Source: a virus
Virus record (IMG/VR): IMGVR_UViG_3300047678_000197
Span: 1-42,314 of that record
Strand: one strand, 5' to 3'
DNA length: 42,314 nt
Below, piece after piece: positions 31,704 to 39,225 of the stretch. Every line of letters starts with the position of its first letter. Position 1 is the stretch's first letter. Both the position numbers and the translations under genes were made by a program. The notes below the pieces were generated by a model. The model had not been told where the DNA came from. It did no database searches and saw nothing but the letters and a program-made list of their open reading frames with translations.

Positions 31704-32654
31704 ATGACGGAATGGACTGACGAGGAGCTTGCCGCAGCCGTAGCTGCATACAGAGACATGCAGCGGTGTGAGGCCGAGCGCAAGCCGTACTCAAAAAAGA
31801 ATTTCTACAGAGAGCTGGCTGCCCGCTTCCGCCGAACGGACAAGGCCTTCGAGTTCCGGATGCAGAACATTTCTGCGGTGCTGCAAGAGCTTGAGCAACC
31901 GTGGGTGCCAGGCCTCAAGCCGGCGGCCAACGTCGGTACCAACGTCAAAGACCGGATCGTTGCGTTGCTCCAGCGGCCTTCCCGGCTTCCCAACGTCAAG
32001 GACCAGGCCGCATACAAGGCCAAGCTGCCCGCAATGCGCGATTGGCTGATCAGGGTGGCGCGCGCCCGAAAGAAGGTGATTTACAGCGATGTCATGCACG
32101 TCTTCGACATCGACAGGTTCAGTCTGCGGCACGCAATGGACTACCTTGGCCACGAAGCCGACAACAGGGACGAGCCGATCATCACCGCACTCATTGTCAG
32201 CAAGGGAAGCGGTCATTGCTCGAAGGGGCTGGAGGCGGAGTTCGGTGTCGTAGATGACGAGGCTGAGCGCCAGCGCCTCTACAGCTACTGGGAAAAGAGA
32301 GAGGCTGACCCTTCTGCGCAAGAGTCCGAAGGTGACCTGGCGGTGAAGGCTGCGAGGTTTGCTAGCGTCGAAGTCCGGCCAGATCAAGCCGCTTTTCGAG
32401 GTCGGGTCTTCAAGTCATGCCAAGGACGATGCGTGATCAGCGGCTGTGACATCGGCAAGGCGCTGGACGCCGCTCATCGAATCGGACGCCACTGGAAGTC
32501 AGGGGACAACGCGGCGACCGACGGCTTCCTCCTGCGCAAGGACCTACACGCACTGTATGACGGTGGCCTGCTGAAGATCACGGATGCAGGCGTTGTCGAT
32601 TGCAACCTCGACCACTACCGGCAGTTTCATGGCCTTTCGCTGGCCCTGGACTAG
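31704..32654 (+). CDS. HNH nuclease resembling restriction endonucleases
   Basis: The likely protein is 316 residues starting MTEWTDEELA; GGGAG lies six bases before this ATG, and the longer frame from 31554 is less credible. Residues 1-75 (WTDEELAAAVAAYRDM, YSKKNFYRELAARFRRT, EFRMQNISAVLQELEQPWVPGLKPA) match the N-terminal domain found in many HNH-type restriction enzymes. The C-terminus is an HNH_2-like nuclease (CVISGCDIGKALDAAHRIG, DGFLLRKDLHALYDGG), with Asp at a position that is usually Asn. It is probably a defence or superinfection-exclusion cargo gene of the prophage (inference). No methylase gene was seen, so it may attack modified DNA. Confidence 0.78.
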   Translation: MTEWTDEELAAAVAAYRDMQRCEAERKPYSKKNFYRELAARFRRTDKAFEFRMQNISAVLQELEQPWVPGLKPAANVGTNVKDRIVALLQRPSRLPNVKDQAAYKAKLPAMRDWLIRVARARKKVIYSDVMHVFDIDRFSLRHAMDYLGHEADNRDEPIITALIVSKGSGHCSKGLEAEFGVVDDEAERQRLYSYWEKREADPSAQESEGDLAVKAARFASVEVRPDQAAFRGRVFKSCQGRCVISGCDIGKALDAAHRIGRHWKSGDNAATDGFLLRKDLHALYDGGLLKITDAGVVDCNLDHYRQFHGLSLALD

Positions 32655-32893
32655 GTCCGCAACGCCGCCAACACTGCTGCTAGCTCCTGAGCGACTGCCT
32701 CGTCAATCTGCGGGACGCAGGTCGCCGTTGAGCCGCTCACCAGCTCGCCGACTCTTTCACTGACCGCGTGGGCACAGGCCGATGCTTCGTGCCCAGGCAA
32801 GAGCCGCAAGAGCTCGTGAACCGTGATCGACAAGACTTGCTGACGCGCTGCCAAGGATTGGACGACGAGGGCGAGTTGGACGGTGTCTGACAT
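32651..32893 (-). CDS. 80-residue helical protein, convergent with the HNH gene
   Basis: This small gene starts MSDTVQLALVVQ with GGAGG five bases before the ATG and ends with a four-base overlap of the convergent HNH gene. The product is almost all helix (LAARQQVLSITVHELLRLLPGHEASA). The antisense overlap with the nuclease 3' end could tie the two genes together, and an anti-nuclease role is conceivable but unsupported. Confidence 0.55.
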   Translation of the reverse strand: MSDTVQLALVVQSLAARQQVLSITVHELLRLLPGHEASACAHAVSERVGELVSGSTATCVPQIDEAVAQELAAVLAALRT

Positions 32894-33271
32894 GGTTGCC
32901 TCCTAGGAAGATCGTAGTCATGCAAGCCTGTCCGGCAAGGACCGGAAGGTGTGCACACCGACGGGCTAAGCGGCCCTAACACGCAGGTGCTTGCAAAAGT
33001 CAGCACGTGCTTGTAGACTGGCCATGCTGCTCAGTCAGCCTCAACCCGCAAAACCGCAAAATCATTAATCCGCTAATCCGCTAATCCGCTAATCCGCTAA
33101 TCCATTAATCTGCGAATCCATTATTCGAATCCGTTAATCCATCAAATTCGTTAATCCATCAAATCCGCTAACCCACTAATCCATTAAACTGAAAATCTAA
33201 TTAGCTTAATCAAAATGCTGGCGCTTCCAATCTTAATGGTTGCTCCGTCGGGTCCGATTAGGCTTTAAATT
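32894..33271. other. Intergenic region holding an 8-bp repeat array
   Basis: These 378 bases between the divergent 80-residue gene and the PadR-like gene contain no gene. The left part has small inverted repeats (CCGGcaaggaCCGG-like at about 32933). The right part is the octanucleotide array, then A+T-rich DNA leading to the GTG start at 33272. Confidence 0.6.
33046..33190. repeat. Degenerate tandem array of the octamer TAATCCGC
   Basis: Four exact copies of TAATCCGC (33066-33097) are followed by about ten diverged units such as TAATCCAT, TAATCTGC, GAATCCAT and AAATCCGC up to about 33190, and preceded by two weaker units. The period is eight bases with occasional nine-base steps. It lies 80-220 bases before a PadR-like regulator gene. 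It could act as multiple binding sites, as iterons, or as a slippage-prone spacer that changes expression. Confidence 0.88.
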
Positions 33272-33595
33272 GTGAAGCTACAAGAGTCAAAGACACATTC
33301 GTCCGCCGTAGCACCTAGGGAACTTAAGGCACTTCGCCTCTTGATCGACCACCCAAATGGTCTTTATGGTTCAGAGTTTGTCTCCAAGTCTGACGGGTTT
33401 ATCAGCCGTGGAACAATCTACACAACCTTAGAGCGATTGGTCGAGAAAGGGTACGTGCGTGAAGTCGAACAGGAACCTACGAGCGAATACCAACTTCGTC
33501 GGACTAAGCATTTTATTACTGGCCTAGGTCAGCGCGCAGTGCAAGAGTACTGCCAGCTAATGGGCTTTCAGATGCTTGGACCGGCACACGCTTGA
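33272..33595 (+). CDS. PadR-like winged-helix regulator
   Basis: The 107-residue protein starts with GTG. The winged helix covers residues about 15-80: RELKALRLLIDHPNGLYGSEFVSKSDG, then FISRGTIYTTLERLVEKGYVREVEQE as recognition helix and wing, as in PadR-family repressors. The short C-terminal helix (LGQRAVQEYCQLMGF) would make the dimer. It is followed after nine bases by a membrane protein gene, so the pair is probably one operon controlled by this protein through the upstream octamer array (inference). Confidence 0.75.
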   Translation: MKLQESKTHSSAVAPRELKALRLLIDHPNGLYGSEFVSKSDGFISRGTIYTTLERLVEKGYVREVEQEPTSEYQLRRTKHFITGLGQRAVQEYCQLMGFQMLGPAHA

Positions 33596-33604
33596 AAGTT
33601 TGAA

Positions 33605-34183
33605 ATGGGATTTGAGGGAAATTTGCTACAAAAGCTGGAGAGTCGCTTTCCAGCACTAAGGAAGGTTGGCCATCGCGCCGCCGGCCGCTCTTACGCACGG
33701 CACTATGCTCAACGTGAGCTAGGTATCAAGAGCTTTGTCGAGCGTTGGCGGTTTTCCAGGGATTATGATCGCTACTATGTTCACTTCTTCGGCCTGGCGC
33801 AGATCGCGAATAAGTCAAGTTCACATCTGTCGGAAGAGTCAATAGTACAAGGCGTGACAAGCGTCGCACTAGAACAAGCTCACTATTCGTACTTAAATCA
33901 AGGCAGCAAAGTACGGGCAAGTATCAAGCTTAGCTCTTCGGTCCGTCGGCTAAATGCACTAAATGACTTGTTGCCGAACCCAGGGTTGCGGAAGAAGAAC
34001 GTGAAATTGCTTGCGGATCAAGAAGCTTTCCTGCGGGAGTTGGTTGACCGTGGCTGTTTCAAAACTGCGAGTTGGCAAACCTTCTGCACATACGTTCTTT
34101 GGTTCTGGTATTCCTTCCGTGGCGTGATTGCTGCGGCTGTTGCAATAGGTGCTGCCGCTGCACGTCGAAGCATCGGCGGCTAG
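33605..34183 (+). CDS. Unknown protein with C-terminal membrane segment, partner of the PadR-like gene
   Basis: The 192-residue protein starts MGFEGNLLQKLESRFPALRK. Residues 1-140 are soluble, helical and basic (YARHYAQRELGIKSFVERWRF, RRLNALNDLLPNPGLRKKN). One or two membrane segments lie at about 152-185 (SWQTFCTYVLWFWYSF, GVIAAAVAIGAAAA). I do not recognise the family. The regulator-plus-membrane-protein pair is a pattern seen in phage cargo such as superinfection exclusion or toxin modules, which is only a hypothesis here. Confidence 0.6.
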   Translation: MGFEGNLLQKLESRFPALRKVGHRAAGRSYARHYAQRELGIKSFVERWRFSRDYDRYYVHFFGLAQIANKSSSHLSEESIVQGVTSVALEQAHYSYLNQGSKVRASIKLSSSVRRLNALNDLLPNPGLRKKNVKLLADQEAFLRELVDRGCFKTASWQTFCTYVLWFWYSFRGVIAAAVAIGAAAARRSIGG

Positions 34184-34199
34184 ACGGTGAGCAGGCTGG

Positions 34200-34562
34200 T
34201 GACCTTCACTAGCCCGCTTTTCATGCTTACCAGAATGGCGTACCTGCGCCTTCTGTGCCTCGTCATCGGTCTTCAGCGAGGTGTTCCATGGCTTGATGGT
34301 GTTGAAGAGCACGCCATGGAACCGTCAACATCAACATGGTTTGGCCTGCAAAGAAGGTGTGCGAGCGGGTGCTGCACCTTCTCGATGAGCTCGGCGTAGT
34401 CTTTGATGTCCTTGTCAGCAATCTTGCGTGCTGTACAGGTCGGGCACCGCGGTGAGCTTGAGGTAGTTGACAGTGGTCTTGGGCTCGAGAACCTGCACGC
34501 GGTAGGTCAGTAGACTGTCATGTCCTCGGGCAGGTAGTCGATGTCCTGGTCGCCGTAGCAAC
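34200..34562 (-). pseudogene. Remnant of a broken gene on the minus strand
   Basis: Minus-strand fragments in different frames follow one another: YGDQDIDYLPEDMTV, then TYRVQVLEPKTTVNYLKLTAVPDL, then KIADKDIKDYAELIEKVQHPL, then LFNTIKPWNTSLKTDDEAQKA. Each looks like real coding sequence and is cut by stops or shifts, as in a gene with several frameshifts. The parent family is not recognised. There is no intact gene in these 360 bases. Confidence 0.45.
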
Positions 34563-34565
34563 CTT

Positions 34566-34802
34566 CTAACGGGTGGTCTTCCGGCGTGGTGGCCGCTTGC
34601 TGGGAGGTTCCTCAGGAGCTTGTCCAGCACCTCCGAAGACCAAGAATACCAAGCCGCCTAGGACCAGGATGGCCAGCACGGCGATGAACAACTGCGCACC
34701 TACGGCGTGCTCGTCAAAGAGGGGGACGAGCTTGTCTGCGAGGGTCCCGAGTGCGGTGACCACTACCGAGAGCGCGATGGTCCACGCAGCCTTGTCATTC
34801 AT
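34566..34802 (-). CDS. Small two-span membrane protein
   Basis: The 78-residue protein starts MNDKAAWTIALSVVVTALG; the ATG at 34802 has AGGGAGG before it. Two hydrophobic segments (WTIALSVVVTALGTL and LFIAVLAILVLGGLVFLVFGG) are joined by a short charged loop. The tail is Pro- and Arg-rich (PPRRKTTR). The form suits a class II holin, but the gene stands apart from other lysis genes and next to a degraded gene. Function is open. Confidence 0.55.
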   Translation of the reverse strand: MNDKAAWTIALSVVVTALGTLADKLVPLFDEHAVGAQLFIAVLAILVLGGLVFLVFGGAGQAPEEPPSKRPPRRKTTR

Positions 34803-35380
34803 GGGCGCCTCCCTGCAGATGTTGTTCACCGAGGGCGTGGGGCAGTGGCATCACGGGATTCATGCGTAATAGCTTAGGGCCTCCATCAGCAGATGGATGT
34901 GCACAAGCCTGTGGGTAGCCGGTGCACAGCCGGTGCCTTGCGCGGGATGACTTCATAGGACAGCCAGGAACGCCGTTCTCGCCCTGTGCACAAGGTGTGA
35001 GGTGGTCCGCTTCACCCGGGCTGGTTGGGCGGCTCTTTGCGTGTTTCATGGCTGACAGCTTAGGACACGCCAGGAAGCCAGCAACCCGCGAACGCGGAAG
35101 ATCGCGCATCGCAATGCATTGCAGTTGATGTGGGCGGATCGCGAGCCGTACATGCCGAAGTGACGGTCAATCGGGTGCCTCCTAGTGAATGTCTCTGCTC
35201 CTAGGCGCTCGCACCGAGGATGTGCCGTAGTTGATGTAGTGCATTGCGATGCACGATCTAGTGAGCTGGCCCAGCAAGCCATAGGCATCCATCTGCATGT
35301 CGGTGAAGAACTGATCTGCCGTGTGCTCGTGCAAGAAGTTCTCGCGAAGTGCCCAACGCGACCTCTACTTTTCAGCCGAC

Positions 35381-35408
35381 AGATAGGGCTTGGACTGGCC
35401 CTGGATCG
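35381..35408. repeat. 28-base direct repeat, left copy
   Basis: The 28 bases starting AGATAGGGCTTGGACTGG are repeated exactly at 35528-35555, 147 bases further on. The unit contains GGGC/GCCC ends in imperfect symmetry. Exact conservation in otherwise unconstrained DNA suggests a protein-binding site, for example for terminase. Confidence 0.85.
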
Positions 35409-35527
35409 CCGCTCTGGCTGACCGAAGCCTCAAATCAGCCTTCCCAGCGTGAGCTCACACGCGATCACGGGCTTGGAAAAGGCTTTTTGACGGTTCCGAG
35501 TGACTTCCGACCAGTTTGTTGCCAGCC

Positions 35528-35555
35528 AGATAGGGCTTGGACTGGCCCTGGATCG
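35528..35555. repeat. 28-base direct repeat, right copy
   Basis: This is the second exact copy of the unit at 35381-35408, lying about 650 bases upstream of the small terminase gene. Confidence 0.85.
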
Positions 35556-35737
35556 TCAGCCCCAGTTCACCATCTGAAACTCGGTCGTCGTTATACAAAA
35601 TACGACAAGGTCGGTGACCGTCACGTGCAGGATGAGCCCTTATCTGGCGTATGACAAGCTTTTAAAGAGCGTTCGAGCCCTGTGAGGATAAGGGTTATGT
35701 CGCCGTAAGAAAAGCTTATGAGACGCTCAACACGGGG

Positions 35738-35764
35738 CTTGGTCAACCTTGGTGCGTGACCAAG
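35738..35764. promoter_or_regulatory. Inverted repeat CTTGGTCA/TGACCAAG
   Basis: Perfect eight-base arms are separated by 11 bases, which contain a further TTGGT. The centre-to-centre spacing of the arms is close to two helical turns, as in operators for dimeric repressors. Confidence 0.5.
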
Positions 35765-35784
35765 TAATAGCTCAGCATATTGAA

Positions 35785-35810
35785 GGCATAATAGTAATAG
35801 CCATTATGCC
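35785..35810. promoter_or_regulatory. Inverted repeat GGCATAAT/ATTATGCC
   Basis: Perfect eight-base arms are separated by ten bases. The left arm recurs as a single GGCATAAT at 35873-35880 and a related GGCATTAT at 35916-35923, suggesting an array of sites for one regulator. Confidence 0.5.
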
Positions 35811-35888
35811 TGTCCAAGAGCCGGGCTAGGCGAGTGACTGGCGACTGTTAGAAAATAGTGGCATATTGACAGGGCATAATCTAGATCG

Positions 35889-35906
35889 TTATCTGAAGTC
35901 AGATAA
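35889..35906. promoter_or_regulatory. Inverted repeat TTATCTGA/TCAGATAA
   Basis: Perfect eight-base arms are separated by two bases, and ATTATCTGAAG recurs at 35919-35929. It overlaps the region where a promoter starting from TTGACA at 35866-35871 would have its -10 box, so binding could repress that promoter. Confidence 0.5.
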
Positions 35907-36179
35907 TGTTTGATCGGCATTATCTGAAGCTGAGCTGGCTAAGAGTAGACCAATTTCACGGGGCGACTGTCTTTTTCACCATGTGATAAAAAACGCTGGA
36001 AAGTTTTTGACAAGCAACAGTGACGGTTTCACCGGTTGTTTGAGGTCTTCACCCAAGCCGTTCAATCCGGTTTCATGTGAGCGCTGATCCGGTTGTTTGG
36101 TGACGGTGCAATCGGTGTCAAGACATCCGTCCGCAGGCCGTTGTTGAACCGCCTATGCCTGAGTTAGTGGCTCCCCGAG

Positions 36180-36185
36180 TAAATA
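36180..36185 (+). promoter_or_regulatory. TAAATA element before the terminase operon
   Basis: Plus-strand TAAATA ends 22 bases before the terS ATG at 36208, at the right edge of the repeat-rich control region. Confidence 0.58.
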
Positions 36186-36207
36186 TGCTCTTTGGAGTAC
36201 TACTCAT

Positions 36208-36636
36208 ATGGCCATTCGTTCTAATTCCTTCCAGCCTAAGCCGCAGAGCGGGTGGCGTGTCCGTTTATCTGATTGGAAGCAGAAGTGGGCTACACGTGAT
36301 GTGCAAGAGGTTCACGAAGAGATTGAGAACTATGTCTACGGCTGTGCTGTAGCTGGTATGAAAATGAGTGCCATTGCGCACTACTTCGGAATTGAAAAAA
36401 ATCTCTTTGACCGTGCTTATGGCGATGTTTGGCGTGCAGGTGCCGCCGAGCTTGAAGGTCAGGTAACGGAAAACACTCTTGGCTCGTTGATGGCGAGCAA
36501 CATTCCCGTTGCGAAGATTTATCTCACGAAGACGTGGGGTGGCCGAGCTGAAAATGATTCTGTTGACATCGATGCCGGTGATAGCACAGTCACGGTCAAC
36601 ATTCGGCGTGCTGTGCGCGAGCAGACGGAGGAGTAA
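36208..36636 (+). CDS. terS: Terminase small subunit
   Basis: The 142-residue protein has a DNA-binding helix-turn-helix around residues 50-75 (YGCAVAGMKMSAIAHYFGIEKN), then TLGSLMASNIPVAKIYLTKTWGG, similar to small terminases that recognise the packaging site. Its position two genes before the large terminase supports this. GGAG lies ten bases before ATG, and a TAAATA element ends 22 bases upstream. Confidence 0.8.
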   Translation: MAIRSNSFQPKPQSGWRVRLSDWKQKWATRDVQEVHEEIENYVYGCAVAGMKMSAIAHYFGIEKNLFDRAYGDVWRAGAAELEGQVTENTLGSLMASNIPVAKIYLTKTWGGRAENDSVDIDAGDSTVTVNIRRAVREQTEE

Positions 36637-36915
36637 GTGCCTTCAGGTGTTTATGACCGAAGCTACATTTCATTCAAGCTCAAGAAGAAAGTTAAGCCGA
36701 AGCTTGACCTTGATGAAGAGGTAGTTCCTGGGTTGAGGCGAAGGCATGTGCGCGAATTTGTGCGTGGGCTGGTTGCAATTAGAAATAAGTGGATTGCCGA
36801 TCAGCGCGGGTTAAAGGTTCGTGCTGCGTGGGAGCGAAAGACGCCTGAGCAAAAAGCTGAGTATTCAGAGCGGATGAAGCGTTGGCGTGCTGAGAGGGAC
36901 GCAGAAAAGCGCTAG
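36637..36915 (+). CDS. Small basic protein between the terminase genes
   Basis: The 92-residue protein begins with GTG directly after the terS stop, with GGAGG before it. It starts MPSGVYDRSYISFKL, a leader seen in small phage proteins and at the start of some HNH nucleases. It is rich in Lys and Arg (RRRHVREFVRGLVAIRNKW). It lacks a nuclease motif. It might assist DNA binding by terminase. Function is unknown. Confidence 0.6.
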   Translation: MPSGVYDRSYISFKLKKKVKPKLDLDEEVVPGLRRRHVREFVRGLVAIRNKWIADQRGLKVRAAWERKTPEQKAEYSERMKRWRAERDAEKR

Positions 36916-36932
36916 GAGCAATTAATAAGGTC

Positions 36933-38225
36933 ATGCAACTTGACCTAGAGCTCCTTCCCCATCAAATAGATTTCATCGAAGACACCACCACACGTGACCT
37001 TGCGTTAGTTGGTGGTCGTGGCTGTGGCAAGACCTACAGCTTGTGTTTAAAGCTGATTACTCTGGCTGCGTTACACGCGGGTTATGTCGGAGCCGCGCTA
37101 AGTCCAACAGGACCGATGGCGACCAAGACAATCATTCCTGGGATGCTCGATGCTTTGGAGCAGCATGGCGTCAAGTACAGATACAACCGGTCAGAGCGGA
37201 AGTTTGTCCTGTACTTTGGGCGCAAGCAAACAATCATCTACGTACTGTCCGCCGAGAACATCCGCGACGGGCTGGGCTTGAACCTCGCCTTCTTCGGCAT
37301 CGATGAGTGCGACACGATCAACGAGACGGTCGCCCTGGAAGCATGGCGCAAGCTGAAAGGCGCTCTGCGTAGCGGCGTTGAAAAACATCGGCAAGCCGTT
37401 GCGGTGAGCACGCCTGAAGGTTTCGGGTTCCTGTACCGGCACTGGGTCAAGGAGCTCACACCTGAGAACCAGGATGACAGGCGCCTGATTCGCGGTAAGG
37501 GGACGGACAACGTTTTCCTCGACGCGTCCTTCTTCGATGACCTGCGGGCTACCTACCCGGCCGCTTACCTTGCGGCCTACATCGACGGGGAGTTCGTCAA
37601 CCTGACCAACGGCCCGGTCTACAACGAGTGGGACAACCAGCTCAACAACACCAACATGACGTTGGCTGACCTGCCTGAGACGGTGAAAACCATCCACATA
37701 GGCATGGACTTCAACGTCTTAGGCGACAAGAGCCGCGGCATCTCCATCGTTGCCGTTGCGGTCCTGAATCAGACGCCTTATGTCATCGGCGAGCACTACG
37801 GGTCAGGGACCACCAAGGAGGCGATTGCTCAGATCAAGAAGGCCTATCCGGGCAAGCGGATCATGTGCGCCCCGGATGCCTCAGGCGCTGCTGAGAAGAC
37901 ATCAGCTTCGGACTCAGACATCGCGCAGCTCCAGAAGGCTGGGTTCGTCTGCATGAACAAGCCTGCGAACCCGATCATCCGCAACCGCGTCAACTCGGTG
38001 AACGCGCAAATCCTGAACGGCAAGGGCGAGCGGCGCCTGAAGGTGAACGTCGCGAAGTGCCCCATCCTGGCCGAGTGCTTGACCCAGCAGCCATGGGACG
38101 AGAAGACAGGGAAGCCGAAGAAGGACGGGATGCTGGACGGTCCGTTGGACGCCTTGGGCTACGTGATCTACGCGAACTGGCCGGTCAAGAGCATCGACTT
38201 TGCCGGCGGAACGCTACAAGTGTGA
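36933..38225 (+). CDS. terL: Terminase large subunit
   Basis: The 430-residue packaging motor has Walker A VGGRGCGKT at about 28-36, Walker B LAFFGIDECD at about 116-125, and the C-terminal nuclease with Asp in HIGMDFNV, Asp in CAPDASG and the final Asp in DGPLDALGYVIY. It cuts concatemeric DNA and drives it into the prohead through the portal. It is preceded by terS and the small basic gene with short spacings, and no portal gene follows. Instead a convergent early gene ends 31 bases on. Confidence 0.94.
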   Translation: MQLDLELLPHQIDFIEDTTTRDLALVGGRGCGKTYSLCLKLITLAALHAGYVGAALSPTGPMATKTIIPGMLDALEQHGVKYRYNRSERKFVLYFGRKQTIIYVLSAENIRDGLGLNLAFFGIDECDTINETVALEAWRKLKGALRSGVEKHRQAVAVSTPEGFGFLYRHWVKELTPENQDDRRLIRGKGTDNVFLDASFFDDLRATYPAAYLAAYIDGEFVNLTNGPVYNEWDNQLNNTNMTLADLPETVKTIHIGMDFNVLGDKSRGISIVAVAVLNQTPYVIGEHYGSGTTKEAIAQIKKAYPGKRIMCAPDASGAAEKTSASDSDIAQLQKAGFVCMNKPANPIIRNRVNSVNAQILNGKGERRLKVNVAKCPILAECLTQQPWDEKTGKPKKDGMLDGPLDALGYVIYANWPVKSIDFAGGTLQV

Positions 38226-38255
38226 CGGTTTAAGGCATCCGCCTTGTTGACCGTC

Positions 38256-38462
38256 TTATCTCGCGAATGCTTCGTAGATTGTCTGAGCTGGTCGGCCTAG
38301 GGCTGCTAGGCGCGCGACCTGCTTGACCTTGAATGCCAAGGCTTCGGCCAACCTAGCTTCGCAGCGTGCTTCCCAGCCGTCGTACTTGAAGCATTGGTCA
38401 ATGTCGTTGGCCGATATTTCGATGCAGTAAAGCTCTTCGTGCGCTAAGTTCTTCATTCTCAT
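38256..38462 (-). CDS. Small early protein, unknown
   Basis: The likely protein is 68 residues starting MRMKNLAHEE, with GAGGAG six bases before the ATG at 38462; ATG at 38468 is an alternative. It is helical with two cysteines (ANDIDQCFKYDGWEARCEARLAEAL). A TAAATA element ends 20 bases before the start. It converges on terL. No family is recognised. Confidence 0.6.
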   Translation of the reverse strand: MRMKNLAHEELYCIEISANDIDQCFKYDGWEARCEARLAEALAFKVKQVARLAALGRPAQTIYEAFAR

Positions 38463-38482
38463 GGTCATCTCCTCGTTGGTCA

Positions 38483-38488
38483 TATTTA
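38483..38488 (-). promoter_or_regulatory. TAAATA element before the 68-residue early gene
   Basis: Minus-strand TAAATA followed by T ends 20 bases before the ATG at 38462, in the gap after the 222-residue gene. Confidence 0.52.
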
Positions 38489-38505
38489 GCCAAGGAGGCA
38501 TGGAT

Positions 38506-39174
38506 TTATAAATTCTGCATCTCAGGATCAAATGTTTGTTGCTCACGCATCTTAGTAAAGCGCTCTGCGTTGTAGTTGTTCAGCTCTTCGCGCTTTGGCT
38601 TCTGTGCAGCAAGGATCGCTTGCCGTTCTTCGCGTGTGACCAGCTTCTTCTTAGTTCCTGGCTTCTTGACCAAGCGCTTGAATCCCAGGTTATCGAAGAC
38701 CTCGGCATACTCGACAGTTGAAGCAACAATCTCTGGCAGGTCGGCCAGAACTTGGAGGTATTCTGAAGCGGTGACTGCGTTCCGCTTGCCTAGGATGGCT
38801 ACGGTGCGCATCGCAAGCTGGTCAACTGCGGCTTTGGACGGCGCCCATGAAGTTTTGATCTTCGTGCGCGTGATCGGGTCATGGCAGCCGATCTGTACTT
38901 GGGCGAAAAGCTTGCGCCAAATGCGTGTGGCCGGCTTGCCATAAGCCTTTGTCAGCGCGAGTGGGCTCATGCAGATGCGAACCTGCTTGAAGTCGTGGTT
39001 GTAGCTGAACTCTGTGATTAAGGATTGGTCTGTGAACTGAGCGCCTGCTTCTACGGCAAGGGTCGGGTCAAGCTCGACACGAGAGATTGCTTGTAAGAGG
39101 GGTGAGAGAAACTCTGTGATGAACAGAGCTGAGCGCTCAGTGTTGAGGCGCCATGGACGAACTTGGGTTTGCAT
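38506..39174 (-). CDS. Unknown early protein with a long structured leader
   Basis: The 222-residue protein starts MQTQVRPWRLNTERSALF behind AAGG. The N-terminal half looks like an alpha/beta domain (LITEFSYNHDFKQVRICMSPLALTKAYG), the middle is helical (AVDQLAMRTVAILGKR, SEYLQVLADLPEIVAS) and the C-terminal 60 residues are basic and coiled (KKPGTKKKLVTREERQAILAAQ). It may bind nucleic acid. Its 5' leader of about 165 bases can form a pseudoknot-like fold, which suggests translational control. No family is recognised. Confidence 0.65.
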   Translation of the reverse strand: MQTQVRPWRLNTERSALFITEFLSPLLQAISRVELDPTLAVEAGAQFTDQSLITEFSYNHDFKQVRICMSPLALTKAYGKPATRIWRKLFAQVQIGCHDPITRTKIKTSWAPSKAAVDQLAMRTVAILGKRNAVTASEYLQVLADLPEIVASTVEYAEVFDNLGFKRLVKKPGTKKKLVTREERQAILAAQKPKREELNNYNAERFTKMREQQTFDPEMQNL

Positions 39175-39225
39175 AATAAGCCTTCTTAATAGAATTTCGA
39201 TTGCTGGTTGATCCTTACGCTGCTT

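Larger units (their letters stand above)
34803..36207. other. 1.4-kb gene-free region with direct and inverted repeats upstream of terminase
   Basis: No convincing gene is present. Frames seen here lack ribosome-binding sites and plausible composition. The region contains a 28-base direct repeat (35381-35408 and 35528-35555), three perfect inverted repeats with eight-base arms (35738-35764, 35785-35810, 35889-35906), a TTGACA hexamer at 35866, and between 36020 and 36120 repeated words CCGGTTGTTTG, CGGTTTCA and GTGACGGT. The right part is A+T-rich. Such density of signals just before the terminase genes suggests a packaging site, an origin or a main control region. Confidence 0.65.

Noticed and set aside
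33046-33190. CRISPR array
   Set aside because: The period is eight bases with no unique spacers, and no cas genes are present; it is a simple tandem array.
33959-34312. 117-residue minus-strand gene opposite the membrane protein
   Set aside because: Most of it is antisense to a better gene at 33605-34183. Only its first part, beyond 34184, looks like coding remnant, listed as a pseudogene.
34187-34399. 70-residue plus-strand gene after the membrane protein
   Set aside because: Composition and lack of a ribosome-binding site argue against it; the minus strand shows gene fragments here.
35349-35654. 101-residue gene with repeated AWTGPGS motif
   Set aside because: The protein repeat is only the translation of the 28-base direct DNA repeat; there is no ribosome-binding site and the rest of the frame looks random.
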